DNA from: Geomonas sp. RF6
GTDB taxonomy: Bacteria > Desulfobacterota > Desulfuromonadia > Geobacterales > Geobacteraceae
Direction of reading: 5' to 3'
Length of the DNA: 64,000 bases
Assembly (NCBI RefSeq): GCF_021044625.1
Contig: NZ_CP087999.1
Span: 3,369,001 to 3,433,000 of the forward strand
The position numbers were made by a program, and so were the translations under genes. The stretch's first letter is position 1. Each line of letters begins with the position of its first letter. A model generated the notes under the pieces. The model was given only the letters and a program-made list of their open reading frames with translations. It was not told the DNA's origin and searched no databases. Positions 53,145 through 61,659 of the stretch are shown here, in pieces.

Positions 53145-55115
53145 TCATGCGCCGAGTATGACCCTCTTTTTCATGGCGGCCGGCTCTATCTCCCCCGAAG
53201 GGAAGTGGTCTATGAACTTCTCGTGCACAAGCTGCGTTGAGAGGATCCCCACCAGCGCCATGTTTTGCGTTTCGCTGGCGACGAACTTTTCGGCGTTCCT
53301 GAACTTTTCCACCAGCATCCGCACTTTCCCCGGATCGAAGTAGCCGCTCCTTTTAAGCGCCGGCTCGGAGAGGAGCTCGTCGAGGTACCCGGGGCGCTGC
53401 GCGAAGAAGACGTCGCGGATCGGCGCACGGTACGGGTGCTTCGGGCGGGAGAGGATACGCTGGGGAACAAGGTCCCGGAAGGCGCGCTTCAGTATGTGCT
53501 TCTCGTCGAGCGCCCGTATCTTCCACGCAGGGGGGAGACGCATGGCGAAGTCGATGACCCGGTAGTCGAGGAAGGGGACGCGCAGCTCCAGCGAGTTCCC
53601 CATGGCGACACGGTCCCCCTGGGAGGAGAGGAGGTAGTTGGAGAGGAAAAGGGTCATCTCCAGAAACTGTGCCTGCGCCAGCGGATCGCGCCGCGAGAAC
53701 CCCTCCGGGAGCTGCTGCAGGAGCGCCCCTTCGAGATCGTACCCCGCCGCCCTCTCCATCACGTCCTGAGAGAAGAAGGTGTGGTTCTTCCCGGTGTTCT
53801 TCCAGCGCACCCTGTGCGAGAAGAAGGGATCTGCCAGCTCTTCCGGGCTCACGGCGTAGAAGCTCTGCAGCATGGCGCGGCTGCGGGCGTCCCTGAAGAT
53901 GTAGGGGTGCAGCTTCTCCAGGAGGCGCGGGCGCATCTTCGAGTCGGGACGCCTGCACCAGAAGCGCCTGATCTTTCCCTCCTTGAAGATGTCGTACCCG
54001 CCGAATACCTCGTCCGCCCCCTCGCCGGTCAGCACGACCTTGAAGTTGTTCCCCCGCACCAGCCCGGAGAGGAGGTACATCGGGACCGGCGCCGTCCGCA
54101 GGAGGGGGGTCTCGCAGTGCCAGATCACCTGGGGGAAGTTGTCCCGTATGGTGGCGGAGGAGATCAGCAGCTCCCGGTGGTCGGTGCCGAGGTGCGCCGC
54201 CATTTCCCGCTGGTACGGCGTCTCGTCGAACGCCTCCTCCTGGAAACGGAGCGAAAAGGTACGCAGCCTGTTGTTGAAATTGCGCGCGATGACCGCCGTG
54301 ATGATGGATGAGTCGAGCCCGCCGCTCAGATATGCCCCGACCGGGACGTCCGCGCGCAGCCTGATCCTGATGGCGTCGTGCAGGAGCGCCTTCAGCTCCT
54401 CCATCGCTTCGGCGAAGCTCCCCCTGAACCGGTTCTCCGGAGTCGCATACGGGATGGCCCAGAAGGGGCGCGGCGCCTCCGCCTTCCCCTTGCGGATGAT
54501 CTGGTAGTGGCCGGGGGGGAGCTCGTACACTCCCCTGAAGACCGTGGCGGGGCTCACGGTGGTCCAGAGGGTGAATATCTGGTGCAGCGCGACCGGGTCT
54601 ATCTCCCGCGGAACGGAGGGGTCTGCAAAGAGCGCCTTCATCTCCGAGGCAAAGAGGACGCGATCGCCGCGGCGGTGGTAGAAAAGGGGGCGAATGCCGA
54701 CCCGGTCCCTGGCGATCAGGAGCTCCTTCTTTCCCCTGTCCCAGATCGCGAAGGCGAACTGCCCGTTCACCTTCGCAAGTCCCTCCACCCCGTACTCCTC
54801 GTAGAGATGGATCAGCACCTCCGTGTCGGTGCCGGTGCGGAAGAGGTGCCCCTTCTTCTGGAGCTCCTCGCGCAGCTCCGGATAGTTGAAGACCTCGCCG
54901 TTGTACACGATCCACAGCGTCCCGGTCTCGTTCCCGATCGGCTGGATTCCGTCGTCGAGGCCGACGATGCTGAGGCGGCAATGGCCCAGTGCCACATCGT
55001 CGTCGAGGTACAGCCCTGTCTCGTCCGGACCCCGGTACTGGAGGGCGGAGATCATCCGGCACACCAGCTCCTCACGGTCGGGACCGCTATCAAAAACCCC
55101 GGAGATTCCGCACAT
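53145..55115 (-). CDS. asnB: Asparagine synthase-type amidotransferase, second copy
   Basis: 656 residues. MCGISGVF with Cys2, YRGPDETG, YNGEVFNY in the glutaminase domain and SGGLDSS at 264-270 in the synthetase domain. It is a different branch from the XrtA amidotransferase at 22963 (CGISG versus CGIAG, longer C-terminus). First gene of the minus-strand unit; NadE follows after 18 bases. The product is probably an amidated sugar or acid rather than free asparagine (inference). Confidence 0.88.
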   Translation of the reverse strand: MCGISGVFDSGPDREELVCRMISALQYRGPDETGLYLDDDVALGHCRLSIVGLDDGIQPIGNETGTLWIVYNGEVFNYPELREELQKKGHLFRTGTDTEVLIHLYEEYGVEGLAKVNGQFAFAIWDRGKKELLIARDRVGIRPLFYHRRGDRVLFASEMKALFADPSVPREIDPVALHQIFTLWTTVSPATVFRGVYELPPGHYQIIRKGKAEAPRPFWAIPYATPENRFRGSFAEAMEELKALLHDAIRIRLRADVPVGAYLSGGLDSSIITAVIARNFNNRLRTFSLRFQEEAFDETPYQREMAAHLGTDHRELLISSATIRDNFPQVIWHCETPLLRTAPVPMYLLSGLVRGNNFKVVLTGEGADEVFGGYDIFKEGKIRRFWCRRPDSKMRPRLLEKLHPYIFRDARSRAMLQSFYAVSPEELADPFFSHRVRWKNTGKNHTFFSQDVMERAAGYDLEGALLQQLPEGFSRRDPLAQAQFLEMTLFLSNYLLSSQGDRVAMGNSLELRVPFLDYRVIDFAMRLPPAWKIRALDEKHILKRAFRDLVPQRILSRPKHPYRAPIRDVFFAQRPGYLDELLSEPALKRSGYFDPGKVRMLVEKFRNAEKFVASETQNMALVGILSTQLVHEKFIDHFPSGEIEPAAMKKRVILGA

Positions 55116-55167
55116 GGGTGTGATTTCCTGTCTGAGGTGGGTTAAAAAAGTGGAACCATGTTAAGAA

Positions 55168-55196
55168 ACGTTAAAGGTGGTTCCGGTGCTTGTCAA
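55168..55196 (-). promoter_or_regulatory. Candidate promoter with inverted repeat upstream of asnB
   Basis: On the minus strand a perfect -35 TTGACA (55191-55196) is followed after 17 bases by a weak -10 TAACGT. The inverted repeat GGAACCA (55152-55158) and TGGTTCC (55178-55184) brackets the -10 and may be an operator. Confidence 0.35.
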
Positions 55197-55329
55197 TCGG
55201 AGCGCCGTTCACCGGACCGCTGAAGGAATCGCCTGTTATCCTGGCTTCTCTGCAGCAGCAAAGCCGCACCCCCTCCGGGCGGAGACCGTGCTCCCCTGTC
55301 ATCCTGCGGCGCAACCGGCACTGTTATCG

Positions 55330-56346
55330 TCATCTGACGAGGCGTCCCTCCTGCTCCATCGAGACGAGGAAGTCACGGTCGTAGTTCAGGGGGAAACTCT
55401 CCAGGTTCTGGCGCAGGTCCCGGTTGATCTCCTGCATCCAGGGCGCCACCCGTACCGACATGATCTCGGATCCACCACTCCCGGAGATCGCATAAATGCC
55501 TCTCTCGATGAATGACTCGTGCCTCTTCCTGAGTCTTTCCCACACCGAGTTTCCGCGCAACTTCTGCCATATCCGCTGATAGTTGTAGCCGGGAAACAGC
55601 AACATGTAGTCCGGATACCATAAGACGTTCTTGTCGCCACCGTCATCTTCTTCCAGTACAGCCAGAGGCAGTACCGGTGTGTGAAGCCTCACGGTAAATG
55701 TGGCCACCTCGCCGCCGGGGAGCAGGCTCTTCGCGTGGAAGGGCTCATCGAGGAAGAGATTTGGCATGTCCACCATTTCCTGCGTCCGGTGCAGGATGCT
55801 GGTGTTGTTGGTGTGAATGAGGAGCAGATACGCATCCGGCTTTTCGCAGAAGCGGCCATAGGCCGAGTCGTCACCGAAAGGGGTGGCCGAGTGCTCGGTA
55901 CCGTCGATCAGCTCGTGCGCTCCGGGGCCCAGGGCGACGCACGGGTGGGTAGGGTGCAAACCCCGTACGGCCCCCGGCATGTGCCTCAGGCACTCGGTAA
56001 GCAATCCGCTTCTGGAAGGGGTACGCTGCACGTCGAAGACCTGCCCGAGGTCGAGATAATCCTTCGCGGAGCCGGAAAAGGGAAAACTGGGCATCATGAT
56101 CGTGCAGCCGGGGACAGAGCGCTGCAGTGCCCTGATTACCATTTCCGGGCCGCCGACCAGATATCCCAGACCACTGAGCATGCTGTGCACGCAGATGTAT
56201 GCGCCGGGGGGAATCTGCAGGCGCCGGAACGCTTGCACCAGCTTTTCTTCGGTGCAGCGGTTGAAAAGGCGATTGCGCAGCTTTTCCAGTTCTTTCCGTA
56301 CCCCTTTCGGAAAAAGTCTCCGTTTCAGCTCCACAAGAGCGGTCAT
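55330..56346 (-). CDS. AAC(3)-family acyl-CoA N-acyltransferase
   Basis: 338 residues. CVHSMLSGLGYLVGGPEMVIRAL matches the acetyl-CoA site of aminoglycoside 3-N-acetyltransferases; MMPSFPFSG, PTHPCVALGPGA and DDSAYGRFCEKPDAYLLLI are later family blocks. In polysaccharide clusters such proteins acylate amino sugars; there is no reason here to call drug resistance. ATG at 56346 follows AAGGGGG. Confidence 0.78.
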   Translation of the reverse strand: MTALVELKRRLFPKGVRKELEKLRNRLFNRCTEEKLVQAFRRLQIPPGAYICVHSMLSGLGYLVGGPEMVIRALQRSVPGCTIMMPSFPFSGSAKDYLDLGQVFDVQRTPSRSGLLTECLRHMPGAVRGLHPTHPCVALGPGAHELIDGTEHSATPFGDDSAYGRFCEKPDAYLLLIHTNNTSILHRTQEMVDMPNLFLDEPFHAKSLLPGGEVATFTVRLHTPVLPLAVLEEDDGGDKNVLWYPDYMLLFPGYNYQRIWQKLRGNSVWERLRKRHESFIERGIYAISGSGGSEIMSVRVAPWMQEINRDLRQNLESFPLNYDRDFLVSMEQEGRLVR

Positions 56347-56365
56347 ACGGCCCCCTTCTGCTGGT

Positions 56366-57445
56366 TTATGTGCGGCACTCGAGCAACGAGAAATCGTACT
56401 TTCTGACATTTACCGGGGTGAAGAACAGGGTGGCCAGGGAGTCGTCCCCCGCCGGCAAGTTCACCGTCCCGTAGCGCGTGCCGGAGCTCCTGCCGGAAGG
56501 CTGGAAGGGGAGGGCAGCGACTCTCTTCCACTGTTCCGCGTCCCTGGAAATCCAGATATCTGCCGATTCCTCTTCAACCCCCTGTTGCCCCGGCTCGTAC
56601 GTCGTGCCGATTGCCAGGGTTCCGTCGCTCAGGCGGGTCGCGTAGTATGCCGGCTTGTTGATGTACTGCAACCGCTCGATCCGGTTGTCTGCGAGGTCGT
56701 AGCGGTAGATGTAGTTGTCTGCCGCCGGGGCGTCACGGCCGGCATCCGACCCCCAGATCAGGGAGTCGGGGGCAGGAATGACAGTAACCATGCGCCACCG
56801 TTGCGACTGGCCCCCGAGGTGCCTCACGGTCCTGAAGTCGTCGTCCGTGTAGAAGAGGTGAGCTTCCTGATCCGCATCGCCCGTGCAGATCCAGAGCCGG
56901 TTTCTGAACGGGTCCGGCACGATGCTGTGGACGTGCTTGATCTTTCCCGGCGGGAACTGGTGGCATATCTCCCATTTGCGGCCGTCGTCGGTCCCGCGCA
57001 CGATCCGTACGCTGTACGGTCGCGTGTTATTATACTCGCCGAAGTAGAGGTTTCCGGAGCTGTCGTCCACCGCCAGCCCGTTCTTGAGCGGACCTTGCAG
57101 GTTGTGATCGCTGAAGCGGCAGACATGGCGGGCGCGGGTGCCTGTGCCGTCGTAGCGGTATATGCCGTCGTACTGGATGATCACGGTCCCGCTCGGGAGA
57201 ACCACCACATTGTTGATCCCGATATTGCGCCGGAGCCTCCTGACGATGCCGGACCTGAGGAGAAAGCTTTTGGCCCTGCTGATTGCGGATGTCCTGCGGT
57301 TTTCGATCTCGCAGACCTGCTGCCAGGTCGACCCGCTGTCCCGGCTCGCGTAAACGAAATGGTCCTCGCTCGTGTACAGGACGCCGTTGCGGGCGAACTG
57401 CACCATCATGCGGTCATGCACGGGGTGAACGGTTGATCGGTCCAT
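56366..57445 (-). CDS. Beta-propeller (BNR/sialidase-like) protein
   Basis: About 359 residues. Repeated W-x-x-V/I strands with S/D-x-D-x-G-x-x-W motifs (YASRDSGSTWQQV, GTDDGRKWEI, ISRDAEQWKRV) are BNR-type Asp boxes of a six-bladed propeller. No signal peptide is visible, unlike most sialidase-like proteins. Catalytic residues of sialidases cannot be confirmed. ATG at 57445 has GGAGGGG close by. It sits next to the AAC(3)-like gene. Confidence 0.7.
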   Translation of the reverse strand: MDRSTVHPVHDRMMVQFARNGVLYTSEDHFVYASRDSGSTWQQVCEIENRRTSAISRAKSFLLRSGIVRRLRRNIGINNVVVLPSGTVIIQYDGIYRYDGTGTRARHVCRFSDHNLQGPLKNGLAVDDSSGNLYFGEYNNTRPYSVRIVRGTDDGRKWEICHQFPPGKIKHVHSIVPDPFRNRLWICTGDADQEAHLFYTDDDFRTVRHLGGQSQRWRMVTVIPAPDSLIWGSDAGRDAPAADNYIYRYDLADNRIERLQYINKPAYYATRLSDGTLAIGTTYEPGQQGVEEESADIWISRDAEQWKRVAALPFQPSGRSSGTRYGTVNLPAGDDSLATLFFTPVNVRKYDFSLLECRT

Positions 57446-57616
57446 GGCCCCTCCGTGGAACCTCCTGAGAGGAGAGTATCTGCAGGGCGACACCCGCAGG
57501 CCGGTGACAGCCTTGTGGTGGAGGAGTGATGCTTCCCCGGGATAGTATTGGAGGTTGCTAATTGGATTGTAGCAGGCTGTGGCAGGATTCCAGTGAATGA
57601 CGGAACAAAAGCCCGC

Positions 57617-58348
57617 TTACGAGAGAGCGGCAGCAGCTGGGTGTTTCTTGTCCGGCGCTTCGGGAGCCGCTATGGAAGAGCAGCTGTTGATGCGGATTGC
57701 CTTGTTCTCCATGATGCTGATCGCTCCGGACTTTTCCAGCGTCTTCAGTACGCGGGTCATCGTCTCCCGGGTCACCGAGGCGTAACTCGCCATCTGCTGG
57801 TGGGTCATCTTCACGTCGATGATGACGCCGCGGTCGTCCCTTATGCCGTAGAGCTCCTTCAGCCTCTTCAGGAGGGAAACGACGCGGTCCTGCGCGTTTT
57901 CCGTGTTGAAGCTGAGGATCTTGATCATTTCCCAGCTGTCGCGCAGCCGGCTGCAGAGGAGCTCTATGACCTTCTTCCTGATCCCCTCGTTCTTCATCAG
58001 GTGCTCGTCGAAGTCCCTTTTGTGCAGGAGCCCGATGATCGCCTCTTCGTGGGCGATGATGGTGGCGGGTGAGGTCTTGCCGTCCAGAAGGGACATCTCT
58101 CCGAAGAAATCGTTCCTCTTGTGGATGGTGATGATCTGCTCCTTCCCTTCGTCGTTCATCTTCACGACCCGCACCTTGCCGGAATAGATAAGGTACATGT
58201 AGCTCGAGGTGTCCTCCTCGTAGAGAACGATCTCCTCCTTGGCGTACTGCTTCTTCCTGAAGAGGAGTTCCACCTGCTCCATCTCTTCAGGGGCGAGGGT
58301 GGAGAAAAAGGGGATGTTGCAGATCACGCTTCTGGTTTTCTCCGCCAT
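57617..58348 (-). CDS. Crp/Fnr family transcription regulator
   Basis: 243 residues. A cyclic-nucleotide-binding barrel (residues about 10-125: FFSTLAPEEMEQVELLF, DFFGEMSLLDGKTSPATI) is joined by a helix to a winged helix (THQQMASYASVTRETMTRVLKTLEKSG, recognition helix). No Fnr-type cysteine cluster is seen. It may regulate the neighbouring XrtA genes, a guess from position only. Confidence 0.88.
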   Translation of the reverse strand: MAEKTRSVICNIPFFSTLAPEEMEQVELLFRKKQYAKEEIVLYEEDTSSYMYLIYSGKVRVVKMNDEGKEQIITIHKRNDFFGEMSLLDGKTSPATIIAHEEAIIGLLHKRDFDEHLMKNEGIRKKVIELLCSRLRDSWEMIKILSFNTENAQDRVVSLLKRLKELYGIRDDRGVIIDVKMTHQQMASYASVTRETMTRVLKTLEKSGAISIMENKAIRINSCSSIAAPEAPDKKHPAAAALS

Positions 58349-58699
58349 AAAGCTCCTCCAGTACCCCCGCCAGGCCGTTGCGTCCCGGGGAGGAAAGACG
58401 CGGGTGAGGTAGCAAAAAAAGTGCCCTGGCCGCAGTCGAGGCTAACCCTCTGTGATTACAGGTGATCGAGCCGCCTCATGCGGACGCGGCGTTCGCACTG
58501 TCGGAATTCTTTACAGCGTACGGCGGGCGTCCCTCCGGAAGTACGGTGAAAGCAGAAAAAAATTTCCCACCTGCAGCGCCTTCTCATTCTGCTGCTACTT
58601 TTAATAAAAAGTGTCTATTGGTTCGGCGTCAGTTACTCCTTGATCAGGAGCGCGTTTTCGGCCTAATTCCCGAATTTTCACTCATTCATGCAGCTGTTG
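58349..58699. other. Divergent intergenic region between crp-like gene and xrtA
   Basis: About 350 bases of divergent regulatory space. A frame across it is not supported by any domain. The clear promoter is the one at 58700. Confidence 0.45.
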
Positions 58700-58728
58700 T
58701 TGCAAAAGAAGAATTGGTTGTGTATCAT
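58700..58728 (+). promoter_or_regulatory. Sigma-70 promoter of the xrtA operon
   Basis: TTGCAA (four of six), 17 bases, TATCAT (five of six). The start near 58735 gives a leader of about 65 bases to the xrtA ATG. Confidence 0.55.
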
Positions 58729-58801
58729 AATCCGCCTGCAATCTTCGGTCTCACTCAAGCAACTTCGATGCTCTTGCAAAGCGACAAAGCGGTGGCGAGC
58801 T

Positions 58802-59647
58802 ATGACTTTGGTTGAATCTCTGAAGGCCGACAAGTGGCCGTATCTGATACTGCTGCTCCTTGTGGCTGTGCTGTACCATACAGTGGTGCCGCAAATGGCG
58901 CTCGACTGGTACCACGACGCGAACTATTCGCATGGATTCGTAGTCCCTCTCATTGCCGGATACTTCCTCTATGAGATGAGAGAGGAACTGCAGGGCGTGG
59001 CGGTGGAGCCGTGGTGGCCGGGGCTCGCCCTCGTCGGGTGCGGGGTCGTGCAACTGGTGCTGGGATGGCTTGCAACCGAGCTCTTCACCATGAGGTCCTC
59101 CATCGTCGTCCTCCTTGGCGGGCTCACTCTCTTTTTCTTCGGGAAGGGGGCTTTCCGGCTCATGCTCTTCCCTATCTGCTACCTCTTTTTCATGGTCCCC
59201 CTGCCGTACATCGTGTACGACGCGGTCGCTTTCCCCCTGAAGCTCTTCGTGACGAAGGCCTCCATCGCGTTCCTGAAGCTCATGGGGGTGGTGGTCCTGT
59301 CGGAAGGGAACATCATCATCCTGCCGGAGACGACACTGGAGGTGGCGGACGCCTGCAGCGGGATCAGGTCGCTCATCTCGCTCCTGGCACTGACCGTGGC
59401 CTACGCCTTTTTCCTGCGCATCCCCCCGCTCAAGAGGGTGCTTCTGATCGGTGCGGCAGTCCCGGTGGCGGTCTTCACCAACGCCCTCCGGGTGATCGTC
59501 ACCGGCTTTCTGGCGCAGTACTGGGGAGCCCGGGCGGCGGAGGGGTTCTTCCATGAATTCGCAGGGCTCGCGGTTTTCGGCGTGGCGATTGCCATGGTGG
59601 TCTCCTTCGGCGGCCTCCTCGCCCGCTCGGGGAAGGGGGGCTCATGA
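58802..59647 (+). CDS. xrtA: Exosortase A
   Basis: 281 residues with about eight membrane helices. The catalytic triad of the exosortase/archaeosortase family is intact: Cys185 in VADACSGIRSL, Arg230 in TNALRVIVTGF and His251 in GFFHEFAG. It cuts proteins at the PEP-CTERM signal and passes them to an unknown acceptor at the membrane. ATG at 58802 is chosen because upstream in-frame codons add a charged non-membrane stretch. Overlaps EpsI by four bases. Confidence 0.93.
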   Translation: MTLVESLKADKWPYLILLLLVAVLYHTVVPQMALDWYHDANYSHGFVVPLIAGYFLYEMREELQGVAVEPWWPGLALVGCGVVQLVLGWLATELFTMRSSIVVLLGGLTLFFFGKGAFRLMLFPICYLFFMVPLPYIVYDAVAFPLKLFVTKASIAFLKLMGVVVLSEGNIIILPETTLEVADACSGIRSLISLLALTVAYAFFLRIPPLKRVLLIGAAVPVAVFTNALRVIVTGFLAQYWGARAAEGFFHEFAGLAVFGVAIAMVVSFGGLLARSGKGGS

Positions 59648-60276
59648 TCGGGAAGAGCCGCTTCCTCGCCGTCTACGCCCTCCTCGGCGCCGCGGCACTG
59701 TACATGACGGTGCACCGCGACCTCGGGGTGCCGATGAAGAAGCCTTTCGAAGACTTTCCCGCTGCGGTGAGCAGCTGGAAGCTGACGCGGGAGTCGAGCC
59801 TGCCGGAGAGCGTGCAGCAGGTGCTGAAGGCATCCGACGTCCTGTACCGGGAGTATGTGAATCCGCGGGGGGAGCGGGTGCTCCTCTACGTGGGGTATCA
59901 CGACGGCGGCAAGGAGAGCGGCGAGATCCACTCCCCGAAGCACTGCCTCCCCGGGAGCGGCTGGTGCGAGGTGTACAGCAAACGTGCCGAGGTCGCCACC
60001 GCGGGGGAGAAGCTGAAGTTCGTGCGGGCGCTGTACCAGAAGGGAGAGAACAAGGAGCTCTTCCTTTACTGGTTCCAGGTCGGAAAGACCAGCATCTCCG
60101 ACGAATATTCCTTAAAGGTTGCCGAAATTGCCAATTCGGTGCTGCACCGGCGCCGCGACGCCTCATTTATCCGGATATCGGTCCCGGTGGAGGGGGACGA
60201 CCAGAAGGCCGCCCTGGTAGGCGAGCAGTTCGTGAAAGATCTGATCCCCACCCTGCGGGAGTTCCTGCCGAGCTAG
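59644..60276 (+). CDS. epsI: EpsI-type exosortase partner
   Basis: 210 residues. One N-terminal membrane helix (FLAVYALLGAAALYMTV) and the family motif YHDGGKESGEIHSPKHCLPGSGW around residues 87-109. EpsI proteins always sit beside, or are fused to, exosortases in EPS loci; their action is not known. ATG overlaps the xrtA stop. Confidence 0.9.
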   Translation: MIGKSRFLAVYALLGAAALYMTVHRDLGVPMKKPFEDFPAAVSSWKLTRESSLPESVQQVLKASDVLYREYVNPRGERVLLYVGYHDGGKESGEIHSPKHCLPGSGWCEVYSKRAEVATAGEKLKFVRALYQKGENKELFLYWFQVGKTSISDEYSLKVAEIANSVLHRRRDASFIRISVPVEGDDQKAALVGEQFVKDLIPTLREFLPS

Positions 60277-60334
60277 CGGACCCCCGCAGGGAGCGAGGAA
60301 GAAGAATCATGGCAATGGAAAAAGGAGATAACCT

Positions 60335-61621
60335 GTGAACACCGATCGTATCGTCTCTGTCATTGGTCTTGGCTACGTCGGGCTGCCGGTGGCAGTCGCC
60401 TTCGGGAAGGTGCGCCGCACCATCGGCTTTGACATCAACAAGGTGAGGATCGCGGAACTGAGGGACGGGATCGACCGCACCGGCGAGGTCGATGCGCACG
60501 ACCTCCTTTCCGCCGACATCCTCTTCACCGACAGCATAGAGGAGCTAAAGCACGCCGACTTCCATATCGTGGCGGTGCCGACCCCGATAGACGAGGCGAA
60601 CCAGCCCGATCTCTCCCTCATGTGCAGGGCCTCCGAGACGGTGGGGGCGGCGCTGAAGGCGGGGGACATCGTGGTGTACGAGTCGACCGTCTATCCCGGG
60701 GTGACCGAGGAGGAGTGCCTCCCGATCCTCGAGCGGGTATCGGGGCTGAAGGGTGGGCGCGACTTTACCGTCGGCTACAGCCCGGAGAGGATCAACCCGG
60801 GGGACAGGGAGCATACCTTCACGAAGATAAAGAAAGTCGTCTCCGGCCAGGACGCGCAGACGCTGGAGATCGTGGCGCAGGTCTACTCCTCCGTCGTGAC
60901 CGCCGGGGTGCACCGGGCACCCTCCATCAAGGTCGCGGAAGCCGCCAAGGCGATAGAGAACACCCAACGCGACCTGAACATCGCGCTCATGAACGAGCTC
61001 GCGCTGATCTTCGACCGCCTCAATATCGATACCTCCGCGGTGCTGGAGGCGGCGGGTACCAAGTGGAACTTCCTGAAGTTCTCCCCGGGACTGGTAGGAG
61101 GGCACTGCATCGGTGTCGACCCCTACTACCTCACCCACCGCGCGGAGAAGGCGGGGTACATCCCGCAGGTGATCCTCGCCGGGCGGCGCATAAATGACGG
61201 CATGGGCAGGTTCATCGCGCAGCGCGCGGTGAAGGAGATAGTCCGTGCCGGCCACCCGGTCCTCGGAAGCGTCGTAACCGTCCTCGGACTGACCTTCAAG
61301 GAGGACTGCCCGGACCTGCGAAACTCCAAGGTCGCCGATATCATCCACGAACTCTCCGACTACGGCATGGAAGTGCAGGTAACCGACCCGCTGGCGGACC
61401 CCGAGGAGGCGCTGGAGGAGTACGGGGTGAAGCTTGTTCCTTTCGGCGAGTTGAAACCCGCGGTGGCGGTTGTCGCGGCGGTCGCCCACGCCGACTTCCG
61501 CGCCCTGAACGTGGCGGAGCTCACCCGGCTCATGGGGGAGTCCCCGGTGCTGATCGACGTGAAGAGTATCTACGACGGCTCCGCATTGAGCGCTGCCGGG
61601 ATGAGGGTCTGGAACCTTTGA
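60335..61621 (+). CDS. tviB: TviB-type UDP-N-acetylhexosamine dehydrogenase
   Basis: 428 residues. NAD Rossmann loop VIGLGYVGLPVAVAFG at 9-24, YESTVYPG, KVAEAAKAIENTQRDLNIALMNEL (helix linking the domains) and the catalytic Cys258 in VGGHCIGVDPYYL. It oxidises the 6-OH of a UDP-N-acetylhexosamine to a uronic acid (UDP-GlcNAcA or UDP-GalNAcA). That gives the polymer its acidic sugars and a carboxylate for the amidotransferases. GTG start follows AAAGGAGATAACCT. Confidence 0.9.
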   Translation: MNTDRIVSVIGLGYVGLPVAVAFGKVRRTIGFDINKVRIAELRDGIDRTGEVDAHDLLSADILFTDSIEELKHADFHIVAVPTPIDEANQPDLSLMCRASETVGAALKAGDIVVYESTVYPGVTEEECLPILERVSGLKGGRDFTVGYSPERINPGDREHTFTKIKKVVSGQDAQTLEIVAQVYSSVVTAGVHRAPSIKVAEAAKAIENTQRDLNIALMNELALIFDRLNIDTSAVLEAAGTKWNFLKFSPGLVGGHCIGVDPYYLTHRAEKAGYIPQVILAGRRINDGMGRFIAQRAVKEIVRAGHPVLGSVVTVLGLTFKEDCPDLRNSKVADIIHELSDYGMEVQVTDPLADPEEALEEYGVKLVPFGELKPAVAVVAAVAHADFRALNVAELTRLMGESPVLIDVKSIYDGSALSAAGMRVWNL

Positions 61622-61659
61622 GATAGCGGCGCAGCGAGGACTGCGCAGGAGGGGGGGAG

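Noticed and set aside
53353-55062. A 569-codon minus-strand frame inside asnB
   Set aside because: Shifted frame of the amidotransferase, whose Cys2 and PP-loop are intact.
55330-56346. Aminoglycoside resistance by the AAC(3)-like protein
   Set aside because: The family is broad and the context is polysaccharide decoration; no resistance-specific evidence.
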